Shown: positions 41,148-51,045, counted from the stretch's first letter. The stretch is 64,000 bases of DNA from Microbacterium paraoxydans (GCF_018224615.1 NZ_JAGTUK010000003.1:248001-312000); one strand, 5' to 3'. Program-made: numbers and translations. Notes: generated by a model not told the origin, from the sequence alone.

Positions 41148-42430
41148 GGGGTCTCCTCGTCTGCCGCGGTGGTGCCGCGGCGGTCGGTCGTCGGGGCAGC
41201 GGAAGCGGGTCCGAGCGGCAGGACCGCCTCGACGCTCCAGCCGCCATCGTCTGCGGGGCCGGCGGACAGGCTGCCGCCGAGGATCTCTGCGCGCTCCCGC
41301 ATCCCCCGCAGCCCGTAGCCGCCCGTGTGGGCTGCGGGTGACCGGGGTGGCGCGGCGTTGCGCACGGCCAGACGCAGCGAGGTCGCGTCCGCGTGCAGGC
41401 GCACCGTGACGCGGGCGCCCGGCGCATGGCGGACGGCGTTGCTCAGAGCCTCCTGCACGATGCGGAACGCGGCGATCTGCACGGTGGGCTCAGCGGCGGC
41501 CGCGGCGTCGACGCCTTCCATGACGAGCCCGACTTCGACGCCGGCGCGACGGATGCTGTCCACCAGGGCAGGGATGTCGTCGAGGCCCTGCTGCGGGGCG
41601 AGCTCGGCGTGCTGATCCTCCGTGCGCAGCACGCCCAGCATGCGTCGCATCTCGGTGAGGGAGGTGCGCGCGGTCGCGGCGATGTCTTCGAACTCGGCGG
41701 TCGCTGCGTCGTCGAGCCCCGGGAGCCGGTACCGCGCGGTGGACGCCTGCACCTGGATCACCGACATGCTGTGCGCCACCACGTCGTGCAGTTCTCTCGC
41801 GATCCGGGTGCGTTCCTCCACGAGCGCGCGACGCGACTCCTCGAGTGCGCTGTGCTCACGCTCACGCGAGAGCTCCTCGGCCACGCGGACGCGCCCCGCG
41901 ATGAGCACCGCGATGAGGTACATGGCGGCGGCGAGCGAAGCCGTCACGATGAGATCGGCGGTGGCGCTCCCCGCGGACGCCTCGCTGGCGACCATGTCGG
42001 GGCGCAGCAGGGGAGCCGTCAGCGAGGTCAGGGCACCGACCACGAGGGCGACGGCACCCAGGCGGCCGCCGTGCACGAACGTCACCACCCCGACGAACAG
42101 GAGGAACGTGAGCAGGGCGGGCACCGACCACGGCCACGGAGACTGGATGGCCTGCGCAGGGACGACGAGGAGCGGCAGGGTGAAGGTCGCGGCGGTGAAC
42201 AGCGCGATGGCGAAGCGTGGTCGGGCGAGCGCGACGATGGGGGCTCCGCACAGCGCCGCTCCGAGCAGGAACGACAGCGCCAGGGGCGTGCCGGACAGCG
42301 CGGTCTGCAGCGGCACTAGCAGCGCGTACAGCACCACCGCCGCCGCATACAGCGCCGCGAGGGCGGCGGTGCGGTTGCTCATCCGCGGCGCGCGCGGGCG
42401 TCGCTCTCGGCGGCGGGCCATGCCTCTCAT
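41144..42430 (-). CDS. Two-component sensor histidine kinase (HisKA_3/NarX type)
   Basis: A 428-residue kinase. A basic N-terminus is followed by about six membrane helices (residues 20-190), a short coiled segment, the dimerisation box [18 protein letters not shown] with the phosphorylated His near 213, and an HATPase domain ending [17 protein letters not shown]. There is no extracellular sensor domain, so it likely senses membrane state or envelope stress. ATG 42430 overlaps the DedA stop by four bases. Confidence 0.92.
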   Translation of the reverse strand: MRGMARRRERRPRAPRMSNRTAALAALYAAAVVLYALLVPLQTALSGTPLALSFLLGAALCGAPIVALARPRFAIALFTAATFTLPLLVVPAQAIQSPWPWSVPALLTFLLFVGVVTFVHGGRLGAVALVVGALTSLTAPLLRPDMVASEASAGSATADLIVTASLAAAMYLIAVLIAGRVRVAEELSREREHSALEESRRALVEERTRIARELHDVVAHSMSVIQVQASTARYRLPGLDDAATAEFEDIAATARTSLTEMRRMLGVLRTEDQHAELAPQQGLDDIPALVDSIRRAGVEVGLVMEGVDAAAAAEPTVQIAAFRIVQEALSNAVRHAPGARVTVRLHADATSLRLAVRNAAPPRSPAAHTGGYGLRGMRERAEILGGSLSAGPADDGGWSVEAVLPLGPASAAPTTDRRGTTAADEETP

Positions 42431-43044
42431 CCTGCCAGGTTCGCCACCGGCGCACGGCGGCGGCGGGCGGCGGCGATCCGGTCGATCACGACGCCGATCA
42501 CCAGCGCCACTCCGATTCCCAGCCCCGCGCTGAGCAGCGGCTGGTCCTTGATCCACGCGCCGGCGAGCAGTCCGATCGCCAGGCTGAACACGCTCCAGCT
42601 GGCCCCGGCGATCAGGCTGAGGGGCACGAAGCGGCGCCACGGGAAGCCGAGTGCGCCCGCGGACATGTTCACCGCGACGCGGCCGACCGGAATGTACCGG
42701 GCCCCGAGGATGAGCGTCGCGCTGCGCCGGTCGAGGGCGCGCTGGGCGTAGGCGAACGCCGCGGCGATCCGGGGCCGTCGCATCCATCCGAAGCGGGTCG
42801 TGCCGACCTTCCTTCCGATCAGGAACGCGAGGTTGTCACCGATCGCGGCGCCGACGGCCGCGACCAGGCCCAGGAGCAGCAGGTTGCCGTTGCCGGTGGA
42901 CGCGGCGACGGCGGCGGCGGCGACGAGTACGGTCTCGCTCGGCACGGGCGGGAAGAACCCGTCGATGACCGTGACGGCGAACAGCACCAGGTACAGCCAG
43001 GGGGAGGCGATCGCCTGCATGATGAGCTCGTTGAGGATGTCCAC
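42427..43044 (-). CDS. DedA-family membrane protein
   Basis: A 205-residue protein with the SNARE-associated/DedA core: ETVLVAAAAVAA, GAAIGDNLAFLIGRKVG and GARYIPVGRVAVNMSAGALGFPWRRF. Family members include undecaprenyl-phosphate flippases and proton-dependent transporters. It starts at GTG 43044. Being first in an operon with the kinase and regulator suggests a link between lipid-carrier or membrane stress and that system; this is inference. Confidence 0.9.
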   Translation of the reverse strand: MDILNELIMQAIASPWLYLVLFAVTVIDGFFPPVPSETVLVAAAAVAASTGNGNLLLLGLVAAVGAAIGDNLAFLIGRKVGTTRFGWMRRPRIAAAFAYAQRALDRRSATLILGARYIPVGRVAVNMSAGALGFPWRRFVPLSLIAGASWSVFSLAIGLLAGAWIKDQPLLSAGLGIGVALVIGVVIDRIAAARRRRAPVANLAG

Positions 43045-43149
43045 TCCTGCACGGTAGGCGGGCGTTCAGGGATGGGGCATCCCTCTGCGGTATCGGGGCT
43101 CTCACTCCTCAGAGGGATCTTGCCGAGCGGGGTCGGTCCCGGGGCGGCA

Positions 43150-43155
43150 TATACT
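43150..43155 (+). promoter_or_regulatory. -10 element for the ABC-F gene
   Basis: TATACT is a near-consensus -10, 52 bases before the GTG at 43208. The rest of the 163-base gap shows no other feature I can support. Confidence 0.5.
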
Positions 43156-43207
43156 GGGAGGCTGGCCGATCGGCCGCTCACCCACCCCGAAGGAACGGAC
43201 GTCCGCT

Positions 43208-44806
43208 GTGCTTGCCGTGCACGACCTCGAGATCCGCGTTGGCGCGCGCCTGCTGATGGAGAACGTGTCGTTCCGCGTGGGCGACGGAGACAAGATCGGT
43301 CTGGTCGGTCGCAACGGCGCCGGCAAGACCACGCTCACCAAGGTGCTGGCGGGCGACGTGCTGCCGTCGGGCGGGTCCGTCAACCGGTCCGGCGAGCTCG
43401 GCTATCTGCCGCAGGATCCGCGATCGGGCAACCCGGAGGACCTCGCCCGCACGCGCATCCTCGACGCGCGTGGCCTCGGCCAGCTCAACCTCGGCATGAC
43501 GGAGGCGTCGCTGGCGATGGGGTCGGACGACCCCGCCGTCGCCGCGAAGGCCATGAAGCGCTACGCCAACCTCACCGAGCGGTTCGAGGCGCAGGGCGGG
43601 TATGCCGCCGAGGCGGAGGCGGCCTCCATCGCGCACAACCTGTCCCTTCCCGACCGCATCCTCGACCAGCCGCTGTCCACCCTCTCCGGAGGTCAGCGTC
43701 GACGGATCGAGCTGGCGCGCATCCTGTTCTCGGACGCGGACACGATGATCCTCGACGAGCCGACCAACCACCTCGACGCGGACAGCGTCGTGTGGCTGCG
43801 CGAGTTCCTGAAGAACTACAAGGGCGGCCTGATCGTCATCAGCCACGATGTCGAACTCGTGGGCGAGACGGTGAACCGCGTGTTCTATCTCGACGCCAAC
43901 CGCCAGGTCATCGACATCTACAACATGAACTGGAAGAACTACCTGCGTCAGCGCGCCGCTGACGAGGAGCGCCGGAAGAAGGAGCGCGCGAACGCGGAGA
44001 AGAAGGCGACGACCCTGCAGCAGCAGGCCGCGCGCTTCGGTGCCAAGGCGTCGAAGGCCGCGGCCGCACACCAGATGATGGCGCGTGCCGAGAAGCTGCT
44101 CGCGGGACTCGACGAGGTGCGGCAGGAGGACCGGGTCGCCAAGCTGCGGTTCCCGAAGCCCGCCCCGTGCGGGAAGACCCCGCTCATGGCGTCGGGACTG
44201 TCGAAGTCCTACGGCTCGCTGGAGATCTTCACCGACGTCGACCTCGCGATCGACCGCGGCTCGAAGGTGGTCGTCCTCGGGCTCAACGGTGCGGGGAAGA
44301 CCACGCTGCTGCGCATGCTCGCCGGCGTCGACCAGCCGGACACGGGTCAGCTGGAACCGGGGCACGGCCTCAAGGTGGGCTACTACGCCCAGGAGCACGA
44401 GAACCTCGACGTGAATCGCTCGGTGCTGGAGAACATGGTCTCGGCCGCTCCGCACATCACCGAGACGGAGGCCCGCAAGGTGCTCGGCTCGTTCCTGTTC
44501 ACGGGCGACGACGTGCTCAAGCCCGCCGGGGTGCTGTCGGGTGGCGAGAAGACGCGACTCTCGCTCGCGACGCTCGTGGTGTCGTCGGCCAACCTGCTGC
44601 TGCTGGACGAGCCGACCAACAACCTCGACCCGGCGTCGCGCGAGGAGATCCTCGGGGCACTCGCGCACTACGAGGGCGCGGTGGTGCTGGTGTCGCACGA
44701 CCCCGGCGCGGTGCAGTCGCTGAACCCGGAGCGGGTGCTGATCCTGCCCGACGGCGTCGAGGACATCTGGAACCAGGAGTACCAGGAGCTCATCGAGCTG
44801 GCGTGA
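43208..44806 (+). CDS. ABC-F family ATP-binding protein
   Basis: A 532-residue duplicated ATPase without membrane segments. Domain 1: Walker A GRNGAGKTT, signature LSGGQRRRIELARIL, Walker B MILDEPTNHLD. A basic, Lys/Arg-rich coiled linker follows (about 250-310). Domain 2: [39 protein letters not shown] proteins bind the ribosomal E site and act in translation or antibiotic protection; the subfamily is not determined here. It starts at GTG 43208. Confidence 0.93.
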   Translation: MLAVHDLEIRVGARLLMENVSFRVGDGDKIGLVGRNGAGKTTLTKVLAGDVLPSGGSVNRSGELGYLPQDPRSGNPEDLARTRILDARGLGQLNLGMTEASLAMGSDDPAVAAKAMKRYANLTERFEAQGGYAAEAEAASIAHNLSLPDRILDQPLSTLSGGQRRRIELARILFSDADTMILDEPTNHLDADSVVWLREFLKNYKGGLIVISHDVELVGETVNRVFYLDANRQVIDIYNMNWKNYLRQRAADEERRKKERANAEKKATTLQQQAARFGAKASKAAAAHQMMARAEKLLAGLDEVRQEDRVAKLRFPKPAPCGKTPLMASGLSKSYGSLEIFTDVDLAIDRGSKVVVLGLNGAGKTTLLRMLAGVDQPDTGQLEPGHGLKVGYYAQEHENLDVNRSVLENMVSAAPHITETEARKVLGSFLFTGDDVLKPAGVLSGGEKTRLSLATLVVSSANLLLLDEPTNNLDPASREEILGALAHYEGAVVLVSHDPGAVQSLNPERVLILPDGVEDIWNQEYQELIELA

Positions 44807-44845
44807 CCCCGGCGCGGTGTGGTCGCGCGTGGCATCATCGGGGGC

Positions 44846-45436
44846 ATGAGCACCCTGGCGCCGAGCAACCCGTCCGACATCCGCGCCTGGCTCCGGGCCC
44901 TCCCGGCGCTCCGCGGCGACGGACGGCCGATCGATGCGTCGACGCTTCCCGAGGAGCCGCTGCCGCTGTTCCTGTCGTGGATCCGGTTCGCGGCGGAGCA
45001 GGGGGTGCCGGAACCGCACGCCGCAACCCTGGCCACGGTCGACGCGGACGGCGTGCCGGACGCGCGGACGCTCCTGCTCAAGGACGTGGACCGGCGCGGC
45101 TGGGCGTTCGCGGGACCGCGGTCGTCGGGCAAGGGCGTCCACCTGGCCTCACACGCCGTGGCCGCGTTGAACTTCTGGTGGCAGCCGCTCGCGCGGGCCG
45201 TACGGCTGCGCGGGCCGGTGCAGGAGGCGACGCCGGCGGAGAGTGCCGCGGATCTGGCGGCGCGCTCTCCGGCCGCACGGGAGGGGGTCGCGGCGGGGGA
45301 CTGGGTGCTGTGGCGCCTGCAGCCGTCGCGCGTCGAGTTCTGGCAGGGTGCGACCGACCGACGGCACACTCGGATCATGTACGAGGCGACGGCGGACGGA
45401 TGGTCGTTGCGGGTACAGGGTTCGACGGGCGCCTGA
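44846..45436 (+). CDS. pdxH: Pyridoxamine 5'-phosphate oxidase-family protein (PdxH-like)
   Basis: A 196-residue FMN-binding split-barrel protein. It shows the oxidase pattern DARTLLLKDVDRRGWAFAG, ALNFWWQPLARAVRLRG and the C-terminal VEFWQGATDRRHTR, in the positions of PNPOx phosphate- and FMN-binding segments. It likely oxidises PNP/PMP to PLP, but the N-terminus is shorter and diverged, so activity is not certain. ATG 44846 is preferred to an in-frame GTG at 44819. Confidence 0.8.
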   Translation: MSTLAPSNPSDIRAWLRALPALRGDGRPIDASTLPEEPLPLFLSWIRFAAEQGVPEPHAATLATVDADGVPDARTLLLKDVDRRGWAFAGPRSSGKGVHLASHAVAALNFWWQPLARAVRLRGPVQEATPAESAADLAARSPAAREGVAAGDWVLWRLQPSRVEFWQGATDRRHTRIMYEATADGWSLRVQGSTGA

Positions 45437-45454
45437 GGCTTCGCGGCGCGACGG

Positions 45455-46267
45455 TCAGCGGGCGTCGAGCAGCTCGTCCTCGACGTCGGCGTCGCGGTCG
45501 CGGCGCCGTGGCGCCCTGGCGGGTGCGGGCTTCCCCTCGAGCTCTTCGCGGTGCTTCACGATCTCGGTGCGGATGATGTAGCCGATGAAGATGAAGCCCA
45601 TGATCGCGAACAGGATCCACTGGATCGCATACGACAGGTGCGGGCCGGGATCGTCGGTGGGCGACTCGAAGCCGCCGAGGGTGCCGGTGCCGGCCGGATC
45701 CTCCGAGACCAGGCGTCCGTACGCTCCCGTCAGCGCCCCGCCGTCGACGAGCTCGGCGATGGACGGCAGGTGGATCGTGGGCACCTGGCCCTCCGGCGCC
45801 CCGCGCCCGGAGGCCGGGAGCTGCTCGCCGGGTCGCAGACGCACGGTGACGGTGACCTCGCCGGATGGCGGGGCCGGTACTGCGTCCGGCACGTCGCTCT
45901 CACCCGGCGGTACCCACCCGCGGTCGACGATGAGCACGCGACCGTCGGTGTCCCGGAACGGCACGAGCACCTCGAACGCGCTCGTTCCGCCGTGGGGCCG
46001 GTTGCGCACCAACAGCTGTTCGTCGGCCAAGTACTCGCCCTGCAGGGTCACCGGCCGCCACTCATCCTGCGGGTCGAGCACGTCGTCGTCGCCGAGCAGG
46101 TCGGCGAGGGGCACGGCGGGAGCGTCGTAGTTCTGCTCGACCAGGGCGATCTGTTCCGCCCGCGACTCATTGCGCTCGAACTGCCAGTGGGACAAGAAGG
46201 CGCAGGCGATGGCGAATCCGATGGCGATCAGCGTGTAGACGCCCCAGCGGGTCAGACGGTTGTTCAT
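45455..46267 (-). CDS. SURF1-family cytochrome oxidase assembly protein
   Basis: A 270-residue membrane protein with the SURF1 plan. One N-terminal helix (about 8-26) ends in FLSHWQFERNE, followed by an outer domain with the DRGWVPPGESD motif, and a second helix (IQWILFAIMGFIFIGYII) precedes a charged C-terminal tail. SURF1 helps heme a insertion into cytochrome aa3 oxidase. The ATG overlaps the stop of the small zinc-knuckle gene. Confidence 0.93.
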   Translation of the reverse strand: MNNRLTRWGVYTLIAIGFAIACAFLSHWQFERNESRAEQIALVEQNYDAPAVPLADLLGDDDVLDPQDEWRPVTLQGEYLADEQLLVRNRPHGGTSAFEVLVPFRDTDGRVLIVDRGWVPPGESDVPDAVPAPPSGEVTVTVRLRPGEQLPASGRGAPEGQVPTIHLPSIAELVDGGALTGAYGRLVSEDPAGTGTLGGFESPTDDPGPHLSYAIQWILFAIMGFIFIGYIIRTEIVKHREELEGKPAPARAPRRRDRDADVEDELLDAR

Positions 46268-46458
46268 GAGGGTACGCCGTCTCTCACGGTGACCGGGAAG
46301 TCGCGGGCGGCGAGATAGTCGCGCAGGAAGTCGACGTGCCCCGGGCACGCGAGCCAGATCTTCTCGCGGTCAGGGGCGTGGATGCGGGGATTGCGCCAGA
46401 CGACCTGGCTGGTCGCCGCGCTCCGGCAGCCGGCGCGCGAGCAGATCAGGTCGGTCAT
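46264..46458 (-). CDS. 64-aa putative zinc-binding protein in the SURF1 operon
   Basis: A 64-residue basic protein with CSRAGC near the N-terminus (Cys6, Cys11) and CPGHVDF further on, a spacing that could bind one zinc. Homologues in Microbacteriaceae are usually unnamed or misnamed. Both its start and stop are in ATGA overlaps, with the DUF3099 gene before and SURF1 after. That makes it a real gene co-translated with oxidase assembly. Confidence 0.8.
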   Translation of the reverse strand: MTDLICSRAGCRSAATSQVVWRNPRIHAPDREKIWLACPGHVDFLRDYLAARDFPVTVRDGVPS

Positions 46459-46799
46459 TGCTCGGCACGGCCTTCACGAATGGTGATGATGCCGGGATTC
46501 GCCTCCTGCACGGGCGCCGGAGCGGCCGGAGCGTCGAGTTCGTGCAGGGGAGATTCGGCGGCGGTCTCGGTGCTGTCGCTGCCGGCATTGGCGAACACCA
46601 CGGCGATGTAGGGGAGCACGGCGGCGGCCAGCGCGAACACCCACGTGTACCAGCCCAACGGCTGCACGAAGAACATCAGCCCGAAGCAGACGATGCGGAT
46701 CGTCATCGTGAGCGCATAGCGGCGCACGCGGTGGTCGCTCTCGTCCCCGGGGGACTGGGGGAGAGAGGTGACGGCCGGGACTTGACGTGCGTTCTTCAC
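46455..46799 (-). CDS. DUF3099-family membrane protein
   Basis: A 114-residue protein with two helices (about 31-47 and 52-70). It has the family's N-terminal signature of TSL followed by DHRVRRYALTMTIRIVCF and an acidic, Pro-rich C-terminal tail. Function unknown. It opens the DUF3099/zinc-knuckle/SURF1 operon by four-base overlaps. Confidence 0.85.
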   Translation of the reverse strand: MKNARQVPAVTSLPQSPGDESDHRVRRYALTMTIRIVCFGLMFFVQPLGWYTWVFALAAAVLPYIAVVFANAGSDSTETAAESPLHELDAPAAPAPVQEANPGIITIREGRAEQ

Positions 46800-46849
46800 G
46801 ATGCTTCCAGCCTACGCCGGTGCGGGGTGCGCGGCGTCCTGATCTCTGC

Positions 46850-47407
46850 TCAGCTCGCGAACAGGAACGGCAGCGTGAACGCGCCGAAGAGGAGCAGACT
46901 CGCGACCGTGGAGATGAGGGTCAACAGGAGCCCGGCGATGACGACGTAGCCGAGGATCAGGCCCGCGATGGCGATGCCGCGGCCGCCGAGACCGGGAGTG
47001 CGGCGGATCTGGCCGAGCGCCAGGTGGCCCGTGATCACGGCGGCGATCGAGGCCAGCATCGGAATCACCGCCCAGAACAGCACGACCGCCACGAGCCCGC
47101 AGACGAGAGAGGTGATGGCCAGGCCGCTCGTGGGACGGGGTGGTGCCGGGGCGTACGCGGGGGCGGGCCCGGCCACGGGCGGGGCGGCGGGCGGCGGTGT
47201 GTACGCCGCAGGTGGTGATCCATAGGCCGCGCCGTACACAGGTGCCGCGTTCTGCCCGGGCGCTGCGCCAGACGAGGGGGGAACGCCGTACGCCGGGGGA
47301 GCGACGGGGGCGGCGCGCAGTTCCGTCGGCGTCGCCGGTGCGGTGGACGGCGGAGGAGGGAGGGGCTGCTCGCCCTGCGGGGCGGCGGGGGTGCGGGGAT
47401 CGCTCAC
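46850..47407 (-). CDS. DUF4190 domain-containing membrane protein
   Basis: A 185-residue protein. The N-terminal 95 residues are a Pro/Ala/Tyr-rich disordered segment, followed by two helices with the DUF4190 pattern [25 protein letters not shown]. Such proteins are common in actinobacteria, and the function is unknown. It starts at GTG 47407 and is divergent from fabG. Confidence 0.83.
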   Translation of the reverse strand: MSDPRTPAAPQGEQPLPPPPSTAPATPTELRAAPVAPPAYGVPPSSGAAPGQNAAPVYGAAYGSPPAAYTPPPAAPPVAGPAPAYAPAPPRPTSGLAITSLVCGLVAVVLFWAVIPMLASIAAVITGHLALGQIRRTPGLGGRGIAIAGLILGYVVIAGLLLTLISTVASLLLFGAFTLPFLFAS

Positions 47408-47544
47408 GCTGAAGCCTTTCGTCGCCTCAGCGTCCCAGCGTCCGCCTCACCATGTCAAACCTCGGCCGGGCACCGTTCGCGGTTCTCGCTAGGATCGTTG
47501 ACGGCTCGGAAACCCGACCCCCGACCCAGATCAGGAGTGCCCCC

Positions 47545-48255
47545 ATGAGTGCTGACCGCGTCGTCCTCGTCACCGGAGGCAACCGTGGCATCGGCCGCGC
47601 CATCGCGGAGCGCTTCGTCAAGGAGGGGTACCGCGTCGCCGTCACCGCGCGCAGCGGGGAGGGACCGGAGGGCACGCTCACGGTCCGCGCCGATGTCACC
47701 GATGCCGCCGCGCTCGATGCCGCCTTCACCGAGGTCGAGCAGCAGCTCGGGCCGGTCGAGATCGTGGTCGCGAACGCCGGCATCACGAAGGACACGCTGC
47801 TGCTGCGCATGAGCGAGGACGACTTCGACAGCGTCGTCGCCACGAACCTCGGCGGCACGTTCCGCGTCGTCAAGCGGGCCTCCAAGGGCATGCTGCGGGC
47901 GCGGTTCGGGCGCATCATCCTCATCTCGAGCGTGGTCGGGCTCTTCGGGTCTGCCGGGCAGGTGAACTATGCGGCGTCGAAGAGCGCGCTCGTCGGGTTC
48001 GCCCGCTCGATCACCCGCGAGCTGGGTGCGCGCGGCATCACCGCCAACGTCGTGGCCCCCGGGTTCATCGAGACCGACATGACCGCGGAGCTCCCCGAGG
48101 AGACCCAGAAGCAGTACCAGGCGAGCATTCCGGCCGGACGATTCGCGACGCCCGACGAGGTCGCCGGTGTGGTCACGTGGCTGGCGAGCGACGATGCCGC
48201 GTACATCTCGGGTGCGGTCATCCCGGTCGACGGCGGCCTCGGGATGGGGCACTGA
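47545..48255 (+). CDS. fabG: 3-oxoacyl-ACP reductase-type SDR
   Basis: A 236-residue classical short-chain dehydrogenase with TGGNRGIG near residue 10, NAG(ITKD), catalytic Ser in ILISSVVGL, and YAASK. The C-terminal GFIETDMTAEL and GAVIPVDGGLGMGH fit FabG, which reduces beta-ketoacyl-ACP with NADPH. GGAG six bases upstream of ATG 47545 supports the start. It is not in the FAS-II cluster at the window end, so a related SDR role is possible. Confidence 0.9.
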   Translation: MSADRVVLVTGGNRGIGRAIAERFVKEGYRVAVTARSGEGPEGTLTVRADVTDAAALDAAFTEVEQQLGPVEIVVANAGITKDTLLLRMSEDDFDSVVATNLGGTFRVVKRASKGMLRARFGRIILISSVVGLFGSAGQVNYAASKSALVGFARSITRELGARGITANVVAPGFIETDMTAELPEETQKQYQASIPAGRFATPDEVAGVVTWLASDDAAYISGAVIPVDGGLGMGH

Positions 48256-48311
48256 CCCGACGCCGAGTCGCTGAACGAGACACCCGGCCTCACGGCGCAT
48301 CGCCGTCGAAC

Positions 48312-49007
48312 TCACCGATCGACGGCCGCCCCCAGCAGTTCGCTGAGACGCTGTGGCGCGGAGAACTGCGGCCAGTGCCCGGAACCGATGCGCACGACCT
48401 CGGCGTCGGTGATCGCGCGGAACTCCTCCGCGTACGGACCCCATTGCGCGATGACGTCGTCGAAGGCCGCACGGTCGAGACCACCCATCAGCAGGGTCAC
48501 CGGGACCGTGTGGCGCTTCGGGTTCTGGAGCACGATCTCGTCCGAGGGCACCCGTCCCGGCACGCTCTGCGTCAAGGCCCCCGTGCGTTCGCGCGTGGCC
48601 TCGTCGAGGTCGTGCACGTCCTCGTCCGGGAAGAAGTCCCACCCGGGAAACGGCACAGCGCCGTCGACGACCTCGAACTCGTTGATGCTGCCTCCGGGAG
48701 GCGGCGGCACGGTGTCGATGAAGACCACCCGTCGTACGCGCTCGGGTCGCGCGTCTGCGACGCCCCACGCGACGTTCCCTCCGCCGCTGTGGCCGACGAC
48801 GACCACGTCGCCCCGTGCGGCGTCGACGGCGGCGACGCCGGCCGCCACCCACTCCGCGATCCCGATCTCGTCTGCGGCTTCGCCCGAGACGCCGAGTCCG
48901 GGAAGGGTCAGGGGGTGGGCGCGGTGACCCGCCCGTTCGAGAGCCGGAACGATGTCGTCCCAGCTGCGTGCGTCGAGCCAGAGCCCGGGGATGAGGATGA
49001 TGTCCAT
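48312..49007 (-). CDS. Alpha/beta hydrolase
   Basis: A 231-residue esterase-like protein. It has the oxyanion loop IPGLWLD near the start, nucleophile Ser74 in VVGHSGGG, an acid near the LLMGGLD segment and the terminal SGHWPQFSAPQRL with catalytic His. The substrate is unknown. It is monocistronic; serB lies 44 bases beyond its start on the same strand. Confidence 0.88.
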   Translation of the reverse strand: MDIILIPGLWLDARSWDDIVPALERAGHRAHPLTLPGLGVSGEAADEIGIAEWVAAGVAAVDAARGDVVVVGHSGGGNVAWGVADARPERVRRVVFIDTVPPPPGGSINEFEVVDGAVPFPGWDFFPDEDVHDLDEATRERTGALTQSVPGRVPSDEIVLQNPKRHTVPVTLLMGGLDRAAFDDVIAQWGPYAEEFRAITDAEVVRIGSGHWPQFSAPQRLSELLGAAVDR

Positions 49008-49050
49008 GGGCCGACGCTAGCGGCGACCACCGACATCCACCACTGCGCGA

Positions 49051-49686
49051 TCAGGGCAGCAGCGGGATGACCTCGGCGAGGTCCTGCCTCGCGACGACGA
49101 GACTCGCCGCCTCGCGGACGGCGGGTTTGGCGTTGAAGGCGAGCCCGAGCCCGGCGATGGCCATCATCGGCAGATCGTTCGCGCCGTCGCCGATCGCGAT
49201 CGTGGCGTGCGGCGCGACGGCCAGCTCCTCCGCCCAGGTCCGCAACCAGGCGGCCTTCGCCTGTCCGTCCACGATGTCGCCGTCCACGCGGCCGGTCAGC
49301 ACGCCGTCGGCGGTCTCCAGCCGGTTGGCGCGCCAGCGGTCGACGCCGAGATCGGGAGCGACATGGTCGAGGATCTCGTGGAACCCGCCCGAGACGACCC
49401 CGACCACGCCTCCGCGCTCGTGTACGGCGGCCGTGAGCTCGCGCACGCCGGGCGTCGGCTCGATGCGCGTGCGCACACGCTCGAACGCGGACACCGGAAC
49501 CCCTTCGAGGGCGGCGACCCTGGAACGGAGACTGGCAGCGAAGTCCACCTCGCCCCGCATCGCCGCCTCGGTGGCCGCCTGCACCTCCGCACGGCGACCG
49601 GCCTCGTCGGCGAGGAGCTCGATCACCTCGTTGCGGATGAGCGTGGAATCGGCATCGAGGACGACGAGGAAGCGCGCGGAGGTCAC
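49051..49686 (-). CDS. serB: Phosphoserine phosphatase
   Basis: A 211-residue HAD phosphatase for the last step of serine synthesis. It has catalytic Asp11 and Asp13 in VVLDADSTLI, the GVVSGGF motif with Ser, a Lys in DGQAKAAWL, and the metal-binding GDGANDLPMMAIAGLGLAF. It lacks the N-terminal ACT domain of E. coli SerB, which is normal in many bacteria. GDGANDLPM is diagnostic of SerB. Confidence 0.93.
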   Translation of the reverse strand: MTSARFLVVLDADSTLIRNEVIELLADEAGRRAEVQAATEAAMRGEVDFAASLRSRVAALEGVPVSAFERVRTRIEPTPGVRELTAAVHERGGVVGVVSGGFHEILDHVAPDLGVDRWRANRLETADGVLTGRVDGDIVDGQAKAAWLRTWAEELAVAPHATIAIGDGANDLPMMAIAGLGLAFNAKPAVREAASLVVARQDLAEVIPLLP

Positions 49687-49734
49687 CTTCCGAGCCTAGC
49701 GATCCGGCGGAGTCGTCCCGCGCCGCGTGACGAC

Positions 49735-50976
49735 TCAGCGCTCGATGAAGGTGCCCTTGCCCACCACGGTGATCCCGGACTCGGTCACCGTGAAGCCGCG
49801 CGCCAGGTCCCGCTCCCGATCCACGCCGACCGTCGCCCCGTCCGCGAGCACGACGTTCTTGTCGAGGATCGCCCGATGCACCCGCGCTCCCTGACCCACG
49901 TGCACGTGGTCGAACACGACGGAGTCGGTGATCGTCGAGCCCCCGCCGGCCAGTGTCCAGGGTCCCACCACGCTCCGCTCCAGGTGCGTGCCGGAAAGGA
50001 CGGAGCCGAGCGAGACGATCGAGTCGATCGCGTTGCCGATGCGTCCGACGGAGTCGCGCACGAACTTCGCGGGCGGGGAGTTGACCGCCTGCGAGTGGAT
50101 CGGCCACTCCATGTTGTACAGGTTGAACACGGGCAGCGTCGAGATGAGGTCGCGGTGCGCGTCGAAGAACGAGTCGATGGTCCCCACGTCGCGCCAGTAC
50201 GAGCGGTCGCGCGGCGAGGAGCCGGGAACGTCGTTCTGCTTCATGTCGTAGTAGCCCGCCTCGCCGCGGTCGACGAAGTACGGCACGATGTCGCCGCCCA
50301 TGTCGTGGCTGGAGGTGGGGGACTCGCCGTCCGCCTCGACGGCGGCGATCAGCGCGTCCGCATCGAAGATGTAGTTGCCCATCGAGGCGAGGACCTCGTG
50401 GGGGGAGTCCGCGAGGCCGGTGGCATCCGTCGGCTTCTCGAGGAACTGTCGGATGCGCCCGGACTCGGGGTCGGCGTCGATCACGCCGAACTGCGACGCG
50501 AGGGCCAGGGGCTGCCGGATGCCCGCCACGGTCGCCCGGGCGCCCGACTCGATGTGCGCCTCGAGCATCTGGCGGAAGTCCATGCGGTAGACGTGGTCCG
50601 CGCCGATCACGACGACGATGTCGGGCTTCTCGTCATTGATCAGGTTCATGCTCTGCAGGATCGCGTCCGCCGAGCCGGAGAACCACCGCTTGCCGAGTCG
50701 CTGCTGCGCGGGAACGGACGTGACGTACGAGTCGAGCAGGGCGGACATCCGCCAGGTCTGGGAGATGTGCCGGTCCAGGCTATGCGACTTGTACTGCGTG
50801 AGGACCACGATCTGGCGCAGGCCCGAGTTGATCAGGTTGGAGATGGCGAAATCGATCAGACGGTACTGGCCGCCGAACGGCACGGCGGGCTTCGCGCGAT
50901 CCCCTGTCAGCGGCATGAGGCGCTTGCCCTCGCCGCCGGCGAGGATGATCCCGAAGACCTTCTTTGGAGCGGACAT
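49735..50976 (-). CDS. glgC: Glucose-1-phosphate adenylyltransferase
   Basis: A 413-residue ADP-glucose pyrophosphorylase. It has the nucleotidyltransferase loop [41 protein letters not shown]-like [18 protein letters not shown], and a C-terminal left-handed beta-helix ending in [15 protein letters not shown]. It makes ADP-glucose for glycogen or maltose-1-phosphate. It is divergent from glgA across 69 bases. Confidence 0.95.
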   Translation of the reverse strand: MSAPKKVFGIILAGGEGKRLMPLTGDRAKPAVPFGGQYRLIDFAISNLINSGLRQIVVLTQYKSHSLDRHISQTWRMSALLDSYVTSVPAQQRLGKRWFSGSADAILQSMNLINDEKPDIVVVIGADHVYRMDFRQMLEAHIESGARATVAGIRQPLALASQFGVIDADPESGRIRQFLEKPTDATGLADSPHEVLASMGNYIFDADALIAAVEADGESPTSSHDMGGDIVPYFVDRGEAGYYDMKQNDVPGSSPRDRSYWRDVGTIDSFFDAHRDLISTLPVFNLYNMEWPIHSQAVNSPPAKFVRDSVGRIGNAIDSIVSLGSVLSGTHLERSVVGPWTLAGGGSTITDSVVFDHVHVGQGARVHRAILDKNVVLADGATVGVDRERDLARGFTVTESGITVVGKGTFIER

Positions 50977-51045
50977 GGCTCCACCATAGATGCCGCCGCG
51001 CCGGCGAAACTAGCGTCTGGACAAGCCGGTCGCTAGCGTCTAGGC

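Noticed and set aside
44167..45576. 469-codon open frame overlapping ABC-F and the pdxH-like gene
   Set aside because: It spans two recognised genes in another frame and encodes Gly/Arg/Ala-rich sequence of no family.
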